A DNA stretch of 64,000 bases from contig CM065304.1 of assembly GCA_033032175.1 (NCBI GenBank), positions 27,658,653-27,722,652 of the forward strand, read 5' to 3'. Shown here in pieces: positions 1-11,252 of this stretch (positions within the stretch are counted from its first letter, which is position 1; each line of letters starts with the position of its first letter). Source of the stretch: Saturnia japonica (taxonomy: Eukaryota > Arthropoda > Insecta > Lepidoptera > Saturniidae). The notes beneath the pieces are model-generated. The model did no database searches. It was not told where the DNA came from and saw only the letters and a list, made by a program, of their open reading frames with translations. Position numbers and translations under genes: made by a program.

Positions 1-430
1 GAAAACGTCGGGATAAAATTATTGCTTTTCGGCTTTTATTTAAAATTTCCTTTTCGATACTGCCGTAGCTCTCGAATTTCCTAGGCAATGGACTTTTCAA
101 GTTTTTTTTTTAAATTTCTTTTGTTGCGAGCTATAGGGAGGTGCCCTGAGGTAGCCTGAGATGTTGCATTCTCGCCGGTGAGCAAGGCGACGGTGTAGTT
201 CGCTACCGCTGTAACGTATAGGGACTACGAATAAGTTCGCACAGATCCTTACCCTGCATGATTACTGGCTACAGACTGGTTAATCTTGGAACGTGGCACA
301 CCTAAGCGTGTCATAATGGCTGGAGATACACCTTGTGTATGGTGGTCACGATCCAATTGCACACAATTATTGTGTCACAACAGCCAGCAATTATGAGCTA
401 TTTACATTATACGGCTTCGCTCACGTTTTA
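1..430. other. unassigned flank, no gene seen
   Basis: Mixed-composition sequence. The part from about 130 to 330 is less AT-rich than its surroundings but contains no reading frame or repeat that I recognise. It may be an old repeat. Confidence 0.3.
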
Positions 431-670
431 TGACGTCACGATACGAAATTTAGAGTATAACCCCACGGTGTCCTTCTCGCACCTATTGGCCGGGGAGCGG
501 GAACTGCTTGTGCACGGTATCCGCTCTCCCGACAGGTGTAGCCCTACCCAGGGGCCCCGTTGCGGTCGGAGGCCATCGGAACCTCCAACGAGCTTCGTAG
601 GGCGCAAGAATACCAGTGCGCCTCCCGCATCTTGGGCCTGCAAACCATGGTGACGAACACGCGACGTCAC
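431..670. repeat. GC-rich block bounded by two TGACGTC motifs
   Basis: A GC-rich block of about 240 bp is bounded on the left by TGACGTCA (431-438) and on the right by GACGTCAC (663-670). The flanks form a weak inverted repeat around these motifs. A block at about 26450-26648 shares a few short strings with it and also ends in TGACGTCAC, so this may be a dispersed repeat. Both strands show small open frames, but neither resembles a known protein. The class is not known. Confidence 0.3.
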
Positions 671-699
671 TATACGACGTTAACGTCTTACGTTTTTAA

Positions 700-1537
700 T
701 GAAAGTCGAAGAACGTTTAAAGTTTGGTAGTACGGTGACGTTTAAATAAAACAATTTTAATAGATCTATCAACAAAAATGACGGACTTTAATACCAATTT
801 TCTTCTCCTTTTTCAACACGTTAGGGATTGAATTTCCAAAAATCATTTTATAATAAGCTTACAGGTATAAAAGGAACCCGAATGCAAAATTTTATGGTCC
901 TAGCGCCAGTAGTTTGCGTTGTGCATTGATATGTTAGTCTGTTATCCTTTTTAATAGATATATTTATAAATAATGGCTCAATAAATAATACGATTATTCG
1001 GAGCAATATTTTATAAAGTGTAGTATTTTTATACAGAAATTTCTAAATCAAATAACGTACTCGAAGTAAGTGATCCATAAGGCTATATGGGTTAACGGCC
1101 TGAAAATGAAATAAATTTCGCACAGAATATGTGCATATTTATTTATATATTTAAGTAACTGTATTATAGAATATACTATAAGTGATATCGCGGCATAAAA
1201 CATTAATATTTGATTCTATTGTACAATAACAACGAAAAGCGTTCTAAATTTTTTTAGGATTTCGTAATATTTTCTGTGGAAACAAAGGACCGACGTCATA
1301 TAGTCACGTTTGCCTTCATACCACAAGAAAAGTCTGTTCTTATGCTTCTAGATCAAACTATGAATTGATTAGATTAGATAAAAAATATACTGAATTGACA
1401 TAAAATTTAGTATATTTATTTATGGAATGGCGCGGTGCGGCGCGGCGTGTCGTTGCACTTTGCATAGAAAAATGTACATGACATAACAACAATTTAAAAA
1501 AATCATACTTTAAATATAGAATTTTTTTAGTAAGAGG
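700..1537. other. AT-rich noncoding DNA
   Basis: Nothing identifiable beyond homopolymer runs and a short GC-rich run (GGCGCGGTGCGG-like) near 1430-1450. Confidence 0.4.
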
Positions 1538-1625
1538 ATATTTTCAAGTAGGTCCCATTTTAATTTCATTGACATTTGTCCATCAATTTCGAAGATACAC
1601 CCGAAAACTCTTTAAAATCGAATAG
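1538..1625 (-). repeat. partial copy of dispersed repeat J
   Basis: Matches part of the sequences at 29985-30175 and, in the opposite orientation, 49975-50210 and 61065-61290. The shared core is the stretch running from the gtcccattttaatttcattg segment to the gaaaactctttaaaat segment. The family class is unknown. Confidence 0.4.
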
Positions 1626-1643
1626 GAAATATATAGTGATTGA

Positions 1644-1670
1644 GGTAGGTAGATAGGTAGGTAGATACCT
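1644..1670. repeat. TAGG/TAGA microsatellite
   Basis: A short tandem tract made of GGTAGGTAGATA-type units. Confidence 0.6.
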
Positions 1671-1854
1671 AACTAAGGACGTTCTGAACTAACAAGGACT
1701 GAGAAGGCATAAGGGAACTCTTTAACAACAAACAGCACGAATGTGGAAGGTTCTTCCCTTGCCTCCGTTTGCGTCTTCTAACGTTTGTATAATGGGTTGT
1801 GTTGTTACTTTCCACAATCGCATTGCTCGACATCAGCAGGGAGTTTTTCCTCAC

Positions 1855-2110
1855 CCTTTGGAACCAATATGGTCGGGAACAGTCCGTTTTCAGAAGTAGT
1901 TACTCCGCGATCGCTCCGGTTGTAGAATAAGCTGCCTGCTGAGGTTTTATCTGGAGACAACAGTAAGGAGTTCTACAAAATGCGGGTTAATAGGTTTTTA
2001 AAGGGTCGGCAACGCGTATTTTTTGTCGCCAGCGTCCATAGGCTGCGATGACCGCTTACCATCAGGTGGACCGTATGCTTGTTAGCCACCATCGTGGTAT
2101 AAAATAAAAG
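1855..2110 (+). pseudogene. 3' end relic of a non-LTR retrotransposon
   Basis: One frame gives a peptide containing SGDNSKEFYKMRVNRFLKGRQ-like wording, as at the C-terminus of arthropod LINE ORF2 proteins. It is followed by a 3' UTR-like stretch with the GGGTCGGCAACGCG, CCGCTTACCATCAGGTGG and GTGGTATAAAA segments often found at lepidopteran LINE ends. A related 3' end lies at 62870-63010. No catalytic domain remains, and upstream frames are broken. Confidence 0.5.
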
Positions 2111-2119
2111 GTAGAGAAA

Positions 2120-2712
2120 GGTAGAGCACAGATAAATGTCTTTAGAGATTTCTCTCCACTTGATACAGTCCGACTGACGAAATACCTCCAGCCTACCAAT
2201 ATGTATGTCGTCGTGTAGTATGTGTAGCCTTGATTTGTCAGAAGATAGATTTCGTAGCTCTATTACTTCCGTTGCCTATCACTTATTAGTAGGGCGGCTG
2301 TTTTAGTAATTTGAAAAATTTTCAAGAGAATTACAATATTAGTAGATAGAATATTCCAACATTATCCTTCAGGCTGAAATACAGCAGTGCGAGCTTCGCG
2401 GCTTTGCTGGTTCAAATAGGCTTAGGTTAGTTATAGATGTGAACAAACCTTCCTAAGTTCCTTAAAAATAAAACAGTTATACATTCTCTAAAAAGTCTAG
2501 CATAAGTCTGACAGACGTTCTAACCTATGACCATGAATTTAGTACCAAGTTCACGTACCGTAAAACACAGTGTAGGTAGACCCGCCACCTGGTAAAAGTT
2601 GCACTATGTGAAATGATGTTGAATTTGGTAAGTAAGTAGACAATGGTTTTAAAACTACATAATTAAAATAAAGAATAATTATAAAAATTGTTTATTATAT
2701 TAAGTTTATACA
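2120..2712. other. noncoding DNA, nothing identified
   Basis: AT-rich sequence with no supported gene or repeat boundary. Confidence 0.35.
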
Positions 2713-2715
2713 ATA

Positions 2716-3560
2716 CTAGCGACCCACCTCAGCGTCGCACGGGTACAATTTACAAAGTGGTGTATTTTATGTTTAAAAAAGCCTGATTTATACTTTATTG
2801 CTTTAATATTGCCAGTTCATAACTTCATGTCTGCCTCATTAGTCTAGTGGTACTAAACGTGACTGCTATGCTCGAGGTCCTAGGTGCGATTTTCAGGTCG
2901 ACCTAAGTGCTATTGGTTTTATCAATGAAATTCTCAGGAGCAACTTGGAGTTTAACTTTGTGCTCGATTAATGGGAATAAGCTCGCTCCCTATTACATGA
3001 GACCTAAAACATACCCGGCGAACTATGGGTGTACACATCTGCTTAACACTTAGGGGATACAGGCGTGATAGTAGGCTATGTAACTACATAGTCACGAATA
3101 GTGCGCTTAGCTTGCGACGCGTAATTCGTCATAGACGCGAAGTGCTGGCAAACCGACAGCGACCGTTGTGCTGAAAGGAATTTCGTTGATCTCGCGTAAT
3201 TTTGAATTCGTAATATATTCTACGCTATTCATTTAAATAGAAAACTCTTAATGAGAATTTTAATTAAAATTAAATGGCCAAGTTAACTAGCAAACTTATC
3301 TGGATAAAGATTAATACTGAGTTGGACAAATAAGCTTCGCAAATAACGTAATATTTTTAATTATTATGTTGAAGATAAAAACGGTTACTGTGAGTTAACC
3401 TTAGAAGATATATATATACTATCCCGGATTTTTCTCTAGACATTTTTGAAGAGCTACAAATCTTGTGAATTTGATTTTGATGTATCTCATAAGGTTTAGC
3501 CAATGTAAATCATGTAAGCTTCCGAAAATCATTGACGACTTGATTACAACTAAATGAATT
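2716..3560 (-). mobile_element. Helitron-like element D1 carrying a tRNA-SINE
   Basis: The CTAG terminus is at 2716-2719, next to an A at 2715 (a T on the element strand). Its sequence runs in parallel with the opposite-strand copy D2 (about 53166-54348) from this terminus, through an internal tRNA-derived SINE at the same position, and on to about 3560. The 5' TC end is not clear. Classification as a non-autonomous Helitron is inferred from the shared terminus design of neighbouring families. Confidence 0.5.
2831..3075 (+). mobile_element. tRNA-derived SINE S1
   Basis: The A-box-like TAGTCTAGTGGT is followed by a degenerate B box, then the typical lepidopteran SINE body (CCCTATTACATGAGAC segment) and the GGGGATACAGGCGTGA 3' end. 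It lies inside element D1. It is too divergent in the B box to be a functional tRNA gene. Confidence 0.6.
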
Positions 3561-3564
3561 TTTT

Positions 3565-4745
3565 CTACTATTACAAAATTTAATTGTAATGTATTGTATA
3601 TATAAACCTCAGGTAAATTTTTTTCTAAATTATAGTAAAAACCGTATTATAATTTGTTTTGTAGTTTAAAAGATCGAATCTTACATAGGAACAGACAGCG
3701 TGAAGCGACTTTACTTTTACCATGTATAGATGACTGATTGATTGATGATGATAATATTATAGAAATTATACACGAGTATTAGGAAAAGTGACTCAAAGGA
3801 TGTGTTTGTTTTCTGCCTCTACTTGTTGTACTTTTTATTTATTCTGGTTTTCATAATAAAGAGTATAATTGAAACTGACTTCATACTTTTTAAAAAAAAA
3901 TCAGTGTGATTTGCTAAATATTATAAGAGTAATATTTCAAATTTAACATTACGTTTTGACACGTAGCAGCATTTGACATATTTATATGGTATTTTTAGCG
4001 CCCGCCTCGCTCGTTACTATTCCGGCAGCTGCATTGCATAGTCAGTGCCCTATCCAGTGTACTGGACCTACCTTTGTGTACCCTTTCATGTTTAGTGTAT
4101 TCTCAGCATTGAGTACATCTTAACTTGGCATGAGGTGATATTGTAGCCAAGTGTTAGCATATTCAATACACCTAATTATAATATTTAGGAAATTTTTATA
4201 ACATACTAGATTTCCCGCGAGTTCGGTCCTGTTTTCTGTTGCGTTATAAAGAGAGTATTAATTTATGGAATTTAAGGTAAACCAAGCAAATTGAACTAAT
4301 GTGTACGATAAAAGGAGATTTATTTTACGAATGCCGTATGAATTTTTCGACTATATAGTGAATGAAATAACAACGAGGTGATAATAAGATAGCGCTAAGC
4401 GTAAAGTTTTCAATACGCTACCGTTGGCCGTGTGATGATATATCATAAAGATATAAAAAAACTTTACAGTTGAGTGACAGGAGAACTAGAGGTTCGAGGT
4501 GGGGCGAGACTGCCCGCGGCCTGTTTATTGAATAAACAAGAGCGAGGACGAGCTCGAAAGCAAAGGCCGCTTTGTGACCCAATGACGTGCAACATTCACC
4601 GATGAACGTGATGCTTGGGATCCATGGTACAGAGTAATTATATGTTAAACGCCAAACAGAAATGAAAAAATAATTTCATTAGGAAATTATGTCTTTCCAA
4701 AACTTTAATTTTTTTTATGTGGGAAAATCCTGCAAAGTATCCGCC
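3565..4745. other. AT-rich noncoding DNA
   Basis: No gene seen. A small GC-richer patch at 4490-4620 has no recognisable coding content. Confidence 0.35.
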
Positions 4746-4750
4746 TCCAA

Positions 4751-4770
4751 AACCTAACCTAACCTAACCT
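4751..4770. repeat. interstitial telomere-type (CCTAA)n repeat
   Basis: Four tandem AACCT units, the complement strand of the canonical insect telomere repeat TTAGG. It is too short to be a telomere. A two-unit TTAGG run also occurs near 35409. Confidence 0.7.
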
Positions 4771-4799
4771 ATAACCAATCATATATCACATATATATTA

Positions 4800-4870
4800 T
4801 TGGAACAAAGTTCTTTATCACGAGATTGGAGCTACACGGGGAAAGAGTGTCCGACACGACCGACACTCAA
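4800..4870 (-). repeat. dispersed repeat N, partial copy
   Basis: On the minus strand it carries the gtgtcggtcg ... cacttttt ... gtagctcc ... aagaacttt order seen at 18556-18640, 28565-28655 and 45893-46010. Class unknown. Confidence 0.45.
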
Positions 4871-5019
4871 GAAAAAACAGCTTTAAATACTTTACTCAAG
4901 ATGTTCGCCTAATATAAAAGAAAGGATTGTAATGACTAAACAAGCTTCTAAACGAAAGAAACGTCTGTTAATATCTAAAATTAAAACCAAGATTAACTGA
5001 TTGTGACCTAAATCTGGAG

Positions 5020-5400
5020 CATAGTGTTGTATGGCTGTGAAACATGAATGTTGAACAAAAGGGATAGAGAATGGTTGGCTGCATTTGAGATGTTGTGTTG
5101 AAGGAGGATGGAGAGTATCGATTAGAAGAAAGATTACAAATACGGAAGTATTAAGAATGGTTGACGAGGAAAGAGAGACGTTGAAAAAGAAGAGGGAAGG
5201 TGAGTGGCCACTTGATTCGGCACGACAAGTTGTTTAAAACAGTTTTAGAGCGAAAAATTTAAATAACCGGAATATCTGGAAGAAGCATTTTCCAACAAAT
5301 GAAGGATAAAATGGGAGTAGTGCTAGAGGAAAGGCAGATGATAGGAACAGCGGCAAATTCTCCACCCACAGGAACTGAACTTTTAAATTAAAGAAGGATG
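5020..5400 (+). pseudogene. C-terminal relic of a LINE ORF2
   Basis: Translation gives GCET-type wording (GCETxMLNKRDREWLAAFEM), then EEREThL-like residues and an arginine/histidine pair. This is the pattern of the C-terminal region of arthropod non-LTR retrotransposon ORF2. Frameshifts and stops interrupt it. A related fragment lies on the minus strand at 15340-15590. Confidence 0.55.
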
Positions 5401-5404
5401 AGAA

Positions 5405-5475
5405 TATATAGCGAAAGGAACTTTTCCCCTATCGAGTGTCCTACGACACCTTTCGAGTTTTTTTCTCATAGGTAC
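5405..5475 (+). repeat. dispersed repeat N, left half
   Basis: Holds the AAAGGAACTT ... GTGTCCTACGACACC ... TTTTTTT order, also present at 45893-45940. Confidence 0.4.
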
Positions 5476-5479
5476 TTTT

Positions 5480-6665
5480 TGTGGCAACGCCATATCTCCT
5501 TTAATTTTTCATCAAAACTAATGACAAAAACATCATTTAATGCTTATGTTGCTCGCTATTGACGAAAAATAGACAATTTAAAAACTATTTTTTCATTTAA
5601 AACACTGTGAAAAGAATCTTTTCATATTAACCGTATTTTCATTAGGATTGCCATCTGTCGATAAGTCGCATGGGTCAGCTGGTTTATGAAATTAATCTTA
5701 AACAATCATTCCACCAACCAATCGTTGTGGTATCTCTTACTAAAGGTGGTATCTCTTTAACACTGCTTGCGGGTGAGGAGTTCACTTGTATAAATCATCA
5801 CGGAAGGCAAAAACGTTATACTCCTACCTTGCCCCTTAATTTTTAAAATCTCTTTTTTAAAGTCCTAAATCAGCGGGACTCGACCACTCTTACTGTATAT
5901 TCATTACTGTACAACAGTGCCTACAGATCTGGTCGTTACACCACTAGGCCAATTCGACGACGATCATAATTGTGAAAATTAGGACTTGCAATAACCGTTT
6001 GATAACATTTTTACATTTTTAACGGTTTTTGTATTGTTACGATCTGACTAAAATGGAAAAAAAGAATTATTTCGAAATCTCTAGAACGTACTCAAAACAT
6101 TAACTATGTTGTCATAGGTTAGAGAAATTATTATTTTTATAAACACATATAAAGTCCTTATCGTTTGATTTGCGTAAACAAACAATAATCTAAATAAAAA
6201 TAGATAGTTCCCCAATTTTTAAAAACGATGACGCATATTATTTACATCTTGTGTACCTTCTAGAGATTTCCTGATCGTCTCATTTAACTAGTATATAATT
6301 CGCCTCGGCCATAGTTCTATTTTCGAAAGCGAAGGGAAAACAACAAGCGATATAAAATAAGAATTCTAAAAGGCGACCATAGAAGAAGCAGCTGTAATTA
6401 CCTCAAGCCTAGATTTATTTGTGTTCGTTTGATTTTGTATTTTTGAGAGTATTTATGTAAGTTTTATAAGAACTTAAATTTTAATGTTAATTGCACTGTC
6501 TGTCGCTATCACGATCATTTTTACAATTAACTGTTTTTAGCAATTATACTATGTTGTTACCTTTAAATCAATTGAACTGTAGAACTTTATTGGAAATAAT
6601 GTTATTTGATACGCCCTCTCCAATCGTCTTTCTCTTTCTTTTTCTCTCCCTCTGTCTGTTTATTT
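5480..6665. other. noncoding DNA, nothing identified
   Basis: AT-rich. Small open frames here have no features of a protein. Confidence 0.35.
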
Positions 6666-6669
6666 CTAA

Positions 6670-6984
6670 CTAGCTGGTACCCGCGACTTAGTCTGCGTAT
6701 TATTGGATATACACATACTAATCTCGGAACACGACACACGAAAAAAAAATACCGTTTTTGCGTGATTGAGTAACAAACATAGAAACATTCCATTTATTAT
6801 ATATGTAGGATAACACTGGTTAAACTATAACTTTTACCGGGATATAAAGTATTCTATGTTTTATTCCAGGTCTTAGACTACCTGTGTGCCAAATTTCATT
6901 GCGATATGGTCAGCCGTTTTAGCGTGATTGAGTAACAAACATCCAAACATACATTTACATTTATTATTATATATATTAGTAGGA
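6670..6984 (-). mobile_element. short Helitron-like element
   Basis: On the minus strand the element starts TCCTACTAATATATATAATA and ends CAGCTAG. It is flanked by A at its 5' side and T at its 3' side, with no target duplication. The end sequences are of the very common lepidopteran type. Length is 315 bp and it has no coding capacity. Confidence 0.55.
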
Positions 6985-7084
6985 TATATATGGCTGTGTG
7001 TATGCGTGCGAGTAGCGAGATTTCAGCAGCAAACTTCGGGGTCCCCCGACTGCACACGTTTTTTTAAAAATCTTTATAATTTTT

Positions 7085-7285
7085 ACTGTTATTACGAGAA
7101 TCGCACTTGATGTTAAGTGACGATGTGGCCCAAGATGGTGACACGCTATACTTAGTAGGGGAACTTGTTCTCAACTGCAGCTGCACCTATTTTCAATTTT
7201 CAAATTGAGGGTGATAGCTAGCTAGGCGGGTTATTACCCTACCACGATTTCGTTCACCGAAAGCTCAAATTCATTATAGGATTAG
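7085..7285 (+). repeat. dispersed repeat F, copy 1
   Basis: Shares the order CACTTGATGTTAAGTGACGATGTGGCCCAAGAT (split here for brevity), GCAGCTGC, GATAGCTAGCTAGGCGGG with 11400-11710, 35985-36170 and 38695-38875. The class is unknown. It resembles 3' regions of lepidopteran retroposons. Confidence 0.5.
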
Positions 7286-7289
7286 TAGA

Positions 7290-7916
7290 TAACTTCGTTT
7301 TTTGATATATCTTTTACAGTTACTGAAAACATTTTAATAACAGTTTAATTAATTACACTATTTATTTATTATTATTATATTATTATTAGCATTTAACCAT
7401 GAATGAATTTGATAGCAAAAAAAATTAAATTAATATGGAACCCAGCGAGTTATATCCAACTCGGTTTACAAAAGGTAATAATTTTAATAAGGCTGGCTTC
7501 AACTCTTGACACTTTCGAACGCAGAGCACCTCACTAATCAATTGTCATCGAAATCATAAAAGCCACTTAAAAAACTAAAGAAAAGCAAAACCCATACGAC
7601 TTGGACCTGTTTGAATATAGCATTTTAATATATTTTTTGTGTCATTTTTTTCACATCATGCATTAACTTTATAATGATCTTTTGAAAGATGCATTCTGTT
7701 TTGGTACATCGGTAGATGTATAGGATAGGATATTCAAGTGATTATTTTTGGTTTTATGTATCATATTGACTTAAATATGTAGCGACATCTCTTACCACAA
7801 TTGACGCATCTTACACATAGCGACATCTCCGCCACAACGGACATCCTACATCGCGATATAGAAATTAAGCGAACAATTGAGTATATATACAAGAATCCGA
7901 CAACAACCGTTGGTTT
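7290..7916. other. noncoding DNA, nothing identified
   Basis: AT-rich. The motif GACATCTC recurs near 7785 and 7823, and its complement occurs near 8285. Confidence 0.3.
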
Positions 7917-8269
7917 CCTAGGTCCGTTCCTCGGTGTGAAGCCCTTGGGTCAGGCAGCCGCCCGCGCGATACAAGTGACAATTTACGTGCAACACTTAGC
8001 TACCCACATACAACATTACACACGTATGAACACACACACGTGCACACCACATAGGTACATAGGTTCTGTAAGGGACCTGATTTTTTATTTTTTTGCGCTA
8101 GTTAGACTAATGCGCTAGTTAGTGTAGAAAACATTTCCATTTACTATATGCACATATGCATGTTTCCTTCCTTCCTCTGCGCTCGCCCCCAAGTCCGGTG
8201 AAGCTGTAAAAGCCGCAGCGGCTTTAGGGCCCCTAAGGCTAACAGTGTAGTCATATCTAAAAAAAAAAA
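7917..8269 (+). mobile_element. poly(A)-tailed retroposon PA, copy 1
   Basis: Collinear with 57803-58422 and 61597-62170. It runs from CCTAGGTCCGTT through GTGAAGCCCTTGGGTCAGGC to a 3' hairpin AAAGCCGCAGCGGCTTT and a short A run. An internal section present in the other two copies is missing. It is 5'-truncated, and I could not find a target duplication for this copy. Confidence 0.65.
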
Positions 8270-8681
8270 CACTTTTGCGTGACGTCAAGAGATGTAAGAT
8301 ACACTAATTAAGTGCTATAATAGCCTGCCCTTAGTAAAGTAGTACAAAGAGAGTTAACTGAATGTCTTTGAATATAAACTGTCTTTCAAGACATGCATCT
8401 ACCAGAGAAGTAAGATAAATGTTTGTATACATGTTTTCAACGTAAAGGCTAGCTAACTAGGCAAGCAAAAAATGTTCTATCAGCATGGTTACTTCAAAAA
8501 TACATTTTCCAAAGCTGAAATCTTTAGTTCGCGTATGACTTAAGCCCAATTCTCTGGGTGTCCATCAAAGCTGCGTCCGAGACAACATACTATCACTGGA
8601 CCGTTACCGCTTGCAGTTGCCCTTTATATGCATTTTCATGTTATACGTATAAAATTATACAGAAGAATTTAAAAATAAATG

Positions 8682-8777
8682 CTTAGGGTGACTTGGAATA
8701 AAGAAGTGCAACTGTCTAACTTAAATCTGGTTTAACGATTTAAATATGATTTAAGGTTTTAGTTCAATCCACCCTTA
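8682..8777. mobile_element. small MITE-like inverted-repeat element
   Basis: The ends CTTAGGGTGACTTG and, reversed, CTAAGGGTGGATTG are imperfect inverted repeats enclosing about 70 bp. One arm also occurs alone at 49268-49310. No transposase is present. Confidence 0.4.
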
Positions 8778-8779
8778 GT

Positions 8780-9545
8780 GTAATATATATTAATCTAATA
8801 ATAATTTATTCTATTTTGCTTCAATGTTACTACTTATTAAATGGTTTTCTCATTATTATGGATCCTTACTACCTTATAAATAAATATATATTATGTATAT
8901 GATAAATGAGAAATTATTGTATAACATGCACAAATATTATTATAGTATTTTGAAATACATGAACTATTATTCAAATACTAGCTAATCCCAGCAACGCTTC
9001 GAAGTGGCACTGTCTGATATTAATTATTACGGAAGTCAATAAAATTATTCTAGTAAAAATAAATTCACGGAAAAAACACGTCATTAAATTTAATACCTTT
9101 TTTAATTATGGTTTTTGCCTATGTGGGTAGTGTTGCCTATGTAGGCATGTTGTCAAGTGTGACAAATACAAATTTTAGAATTCATCTGCCAAATGTTCGG
9201 TGTATGTTGACATAAAATAAAACAGTCACAAATTTATACATAATATTTTGTAATGGAATCTGCAGGGATAATATAAAATTGAACATTCTACTCTGTATAT
9301 TGGTAAAATCAAAAGTGACATATTTTAAAACAAAATAAATAATATGTAGTCATTTATCAGATAAAACGCTTAGAATTTCCCGATCCCGTTAGGACTTCGG
9401 GATAAAAAGCATATAAAATTACTCTTTTACGAATCAATCCATCGACAACTGTTTAAGTTTTGCAGATACAAACGTACGAAAACTTAATTTTTAGATTTCA
9501 GGCACACTTTGTTTTAGAAAATATTAATGATAACACATTCATATG
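8780..9545. other. AT-rich noncoding DNA
   Basis: No gene seen. Confidence 0.35.
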
Positions 9546-9572
9546 AGAGAGACAGAGAGAGAGAGAGGAGAG
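9546..9572. repeat. (GA)n microsatellite
   Basis: An uninterrupted run of GA/AG dinucleotides with a few variants. Confidence 0.7.
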
Positions 9573-9584
9573 CACAGGATAATG

Positions 9585-10217
9585 TCGATGAGGGGTAATG
9601 TGCTGGTTCGCAGGTTTGCTCGTTATACACCAAGTGTAAAGAGAACGCTAATCAAAGCTTACTGTCAATATACTTGGCTTGCCTCAAATGTTTTCATATA
9701 CAGTGCAAGAATGTCTTTAGGCTATTTTCCCGACTGCCTCAGTACTCTAACACATTGGGGATGATTGCTGAAGCGCGTACTGAAGATTTTTACGGAATTA
9801 TCTATATAATTAATAAGTTAAGCAAAAGCTTTCGGTACTTGTTTAAGCGTATTGCGTGCACGGAAGACTGAGATTTGGCATGGTTAAAGTTTATATGGAG
9901 AAGGAGTGCAGAAAGCTAAAATGTATCTATAATATCTGTTACTAATATATTACATTCAATAAATTAATACTGCGAATTTTAACCTGACCAGTGCCATTGA
10001 ACTCAGACCCCCCAAAATATTGACATTGTCACTCAACGAAAAGTGACAGCAAGTGATGTAGATAATAGTCGTTGTTTAGTTTCATTTACACTGCAAATGT
10101 CAAACAGAAAATAGTCTATGATCAAAAAGTCGCTGGTGATCGCTAGTTCACATAAAAACATACCCGCTGATGGGTCGACTGTGTGATAGTTCTAATAGCG
10201 TCCTGTGGATGGATTGA
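9585..10217 (+). pseudogene. LINE ORF2 C-terminal relic split by a Helitron
   Basis: The left part translates to GNVLVRRFARYTPSVKRTL and IAEARTEDFYGI, the wording of the C-terminal region of CR1/L2-like LINE proteins. The right part (10147-10217) gives PLMGRLCDSSNSVLWMD and a stop. The two parts are separated by the Helitron-like copy at 9801-10146. Joining the flanks at 9800/10147 leaves the reading frame continuous. One frameshift lies near 9670-9765. No active protein is possible. Confidence 0.65.
9801..10146 (+). mobile_element. non-autonomous Helitron family A, copy A1
   Basis: It begins TCTATATAATTAATAAG after an A and ends GATCGCTAG before a T. Members share an internal core with GCGTATTGCGTGCACGGAAG and CAAAATATTGACATTGTCAC segments. 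The hairpin that precedes the CTAG in other copies is deleted here. The host LINE frame closes perfectly across the site, so there is no target duplication. This is the Helitron mode of insertion. Confidence 0.75.
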
Positions 10218-10274
10218 ATAAAAATCGTGTGTACCTATAAAAACTACTGATTTGGCCAAGTCCGATTAAGTTAT

Positions 10275-10336
10275 TAAAGGCTCTAATGGCTCCAAGGCTC
10301 TGAAGGCTAACAGTATAGTTATTTTGAAAAAAAAAA
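10275..10336 (+). mobile_element. 3' fragment of retroposon PA
   Basis: Carries the AAGGCTAACAGTATAGT segment followed by an A-run. These match the last 60 bp of family PA, with substitutions. Confidence 0.5.
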
Positions 10337-10339
10337 ATT

Positions 10340-10937
10340 GCTGATATATATGTGATTTAAGCCATTACCAACGTAGGTTAAGTTCATTAACAATATTAGA
10401 TGTCCATATGAAATAAATATTAGTATAGTAACAACAGGAAACGTAAGAAACAGTAATGGAAGTAAAATATTGAAAGCGTTCAGGGTACTCGAAGCACAGA
10501 TGCCCCGCACGGACGCGATTACAACGCGAATCTCCACAATGAAGACCCCGGATTCATTCTTTGGTAATGACTAATCGTTTATCATTCGAATTAAAATGTT
10601 GCGCAACCGTTATGTGAATTAATCAAGCGAATTGACGCGCATCACGCAACAAACAACGGTCACGACCACCATTCCGAGCGATCGTAGTTGGCTGCAACTT
10701 TGTTGTTGCAATCTGTTTGGATAGGTAAAAAACCAGTCGAGATTGCTATCATAGTATGCTATGATAGTAAAATACGAAAAGTAATATTGCAAATGTTAAT
10801 ATTTTGAATGAATGAAAATAAATAGTAGGCTGATGAAGTTAGGGTCTACTTATATAATATATTGTAAATGCATGCCGATTTTTTCGTTCGAGAGTCAACA
10901 AGTGACATTTTCAGAAGACAAAAATGCAGAATTATAC
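10340..10937. other. noncoding DNA between two inverted A copies
   Basis: Contains a moderately GC-rich unique patch (10600-10720) and a short perfect hairpin at 10746-10767 with 9-bp arms CTATCATAG and a 4-nt loop. No gene seen. Confidence 0.4.
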
Positions 10938-11252
10938 CTAGTAACGGTCGCCCAATGATCGAAATTCGACCAACGATTTATAAACAATTATTATTATATC
11001 ACTTGCTGTCATTTTTCGTTGAGTGACAATGTCAATATTTTGGGGGGTCTAAGTTCAATGGCATGGTCAGTTTAGGATTCGCAGTATTAATTTATTTAAT
11101 TTGATATATTAGTAACCGATATTATAGATAAATTTTAGCTTTCTGCACTCCTTCTCCATATAAACTTTAAACATGCCAAATCTCAGTCTTTCGTGCACGC
11201 AATACGCTTAAAAAGGTACCGAAAGTTTTTGCTTCACTAATTAATATATAGA
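10938..11252 (-). mobile_element. non-autonomous Helitron family A, copy A2
   Basis: On the minus strand it starts TCTATATATTAATTAG after an A and ends CTAG, here followed by G rather than T. Core segments match A1, A3, A5 and A6. It is 315 bp, slightly deleted. It faces A1 as an inverted pair about 0.8 kb apart. Confidence 0.7.

Noticed and set aside
333..653. 106-codon protein gene
   Set aside because: Open frames occur on both strands because of the GC-rich block; the product resembles no family and the block may be a repeat.
9801..10146. Family A as a SINE
   Set aside because: No target duplication, no poly(A) or microsatellite tail, and the host LINE frame closes exactly at A|T. Helitron fits better.
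10746..10767. miRNA precursor
   Set aside because: The stem is only 9 bp with a 4-nt loop, far too short.
9801..11252. A1 plus A2 as one foldback transposon with long inverted repeats
   Set aside because: The DNA between A1 and A2 does not match that between A5 and A6, and A3 and A4 occur singly.
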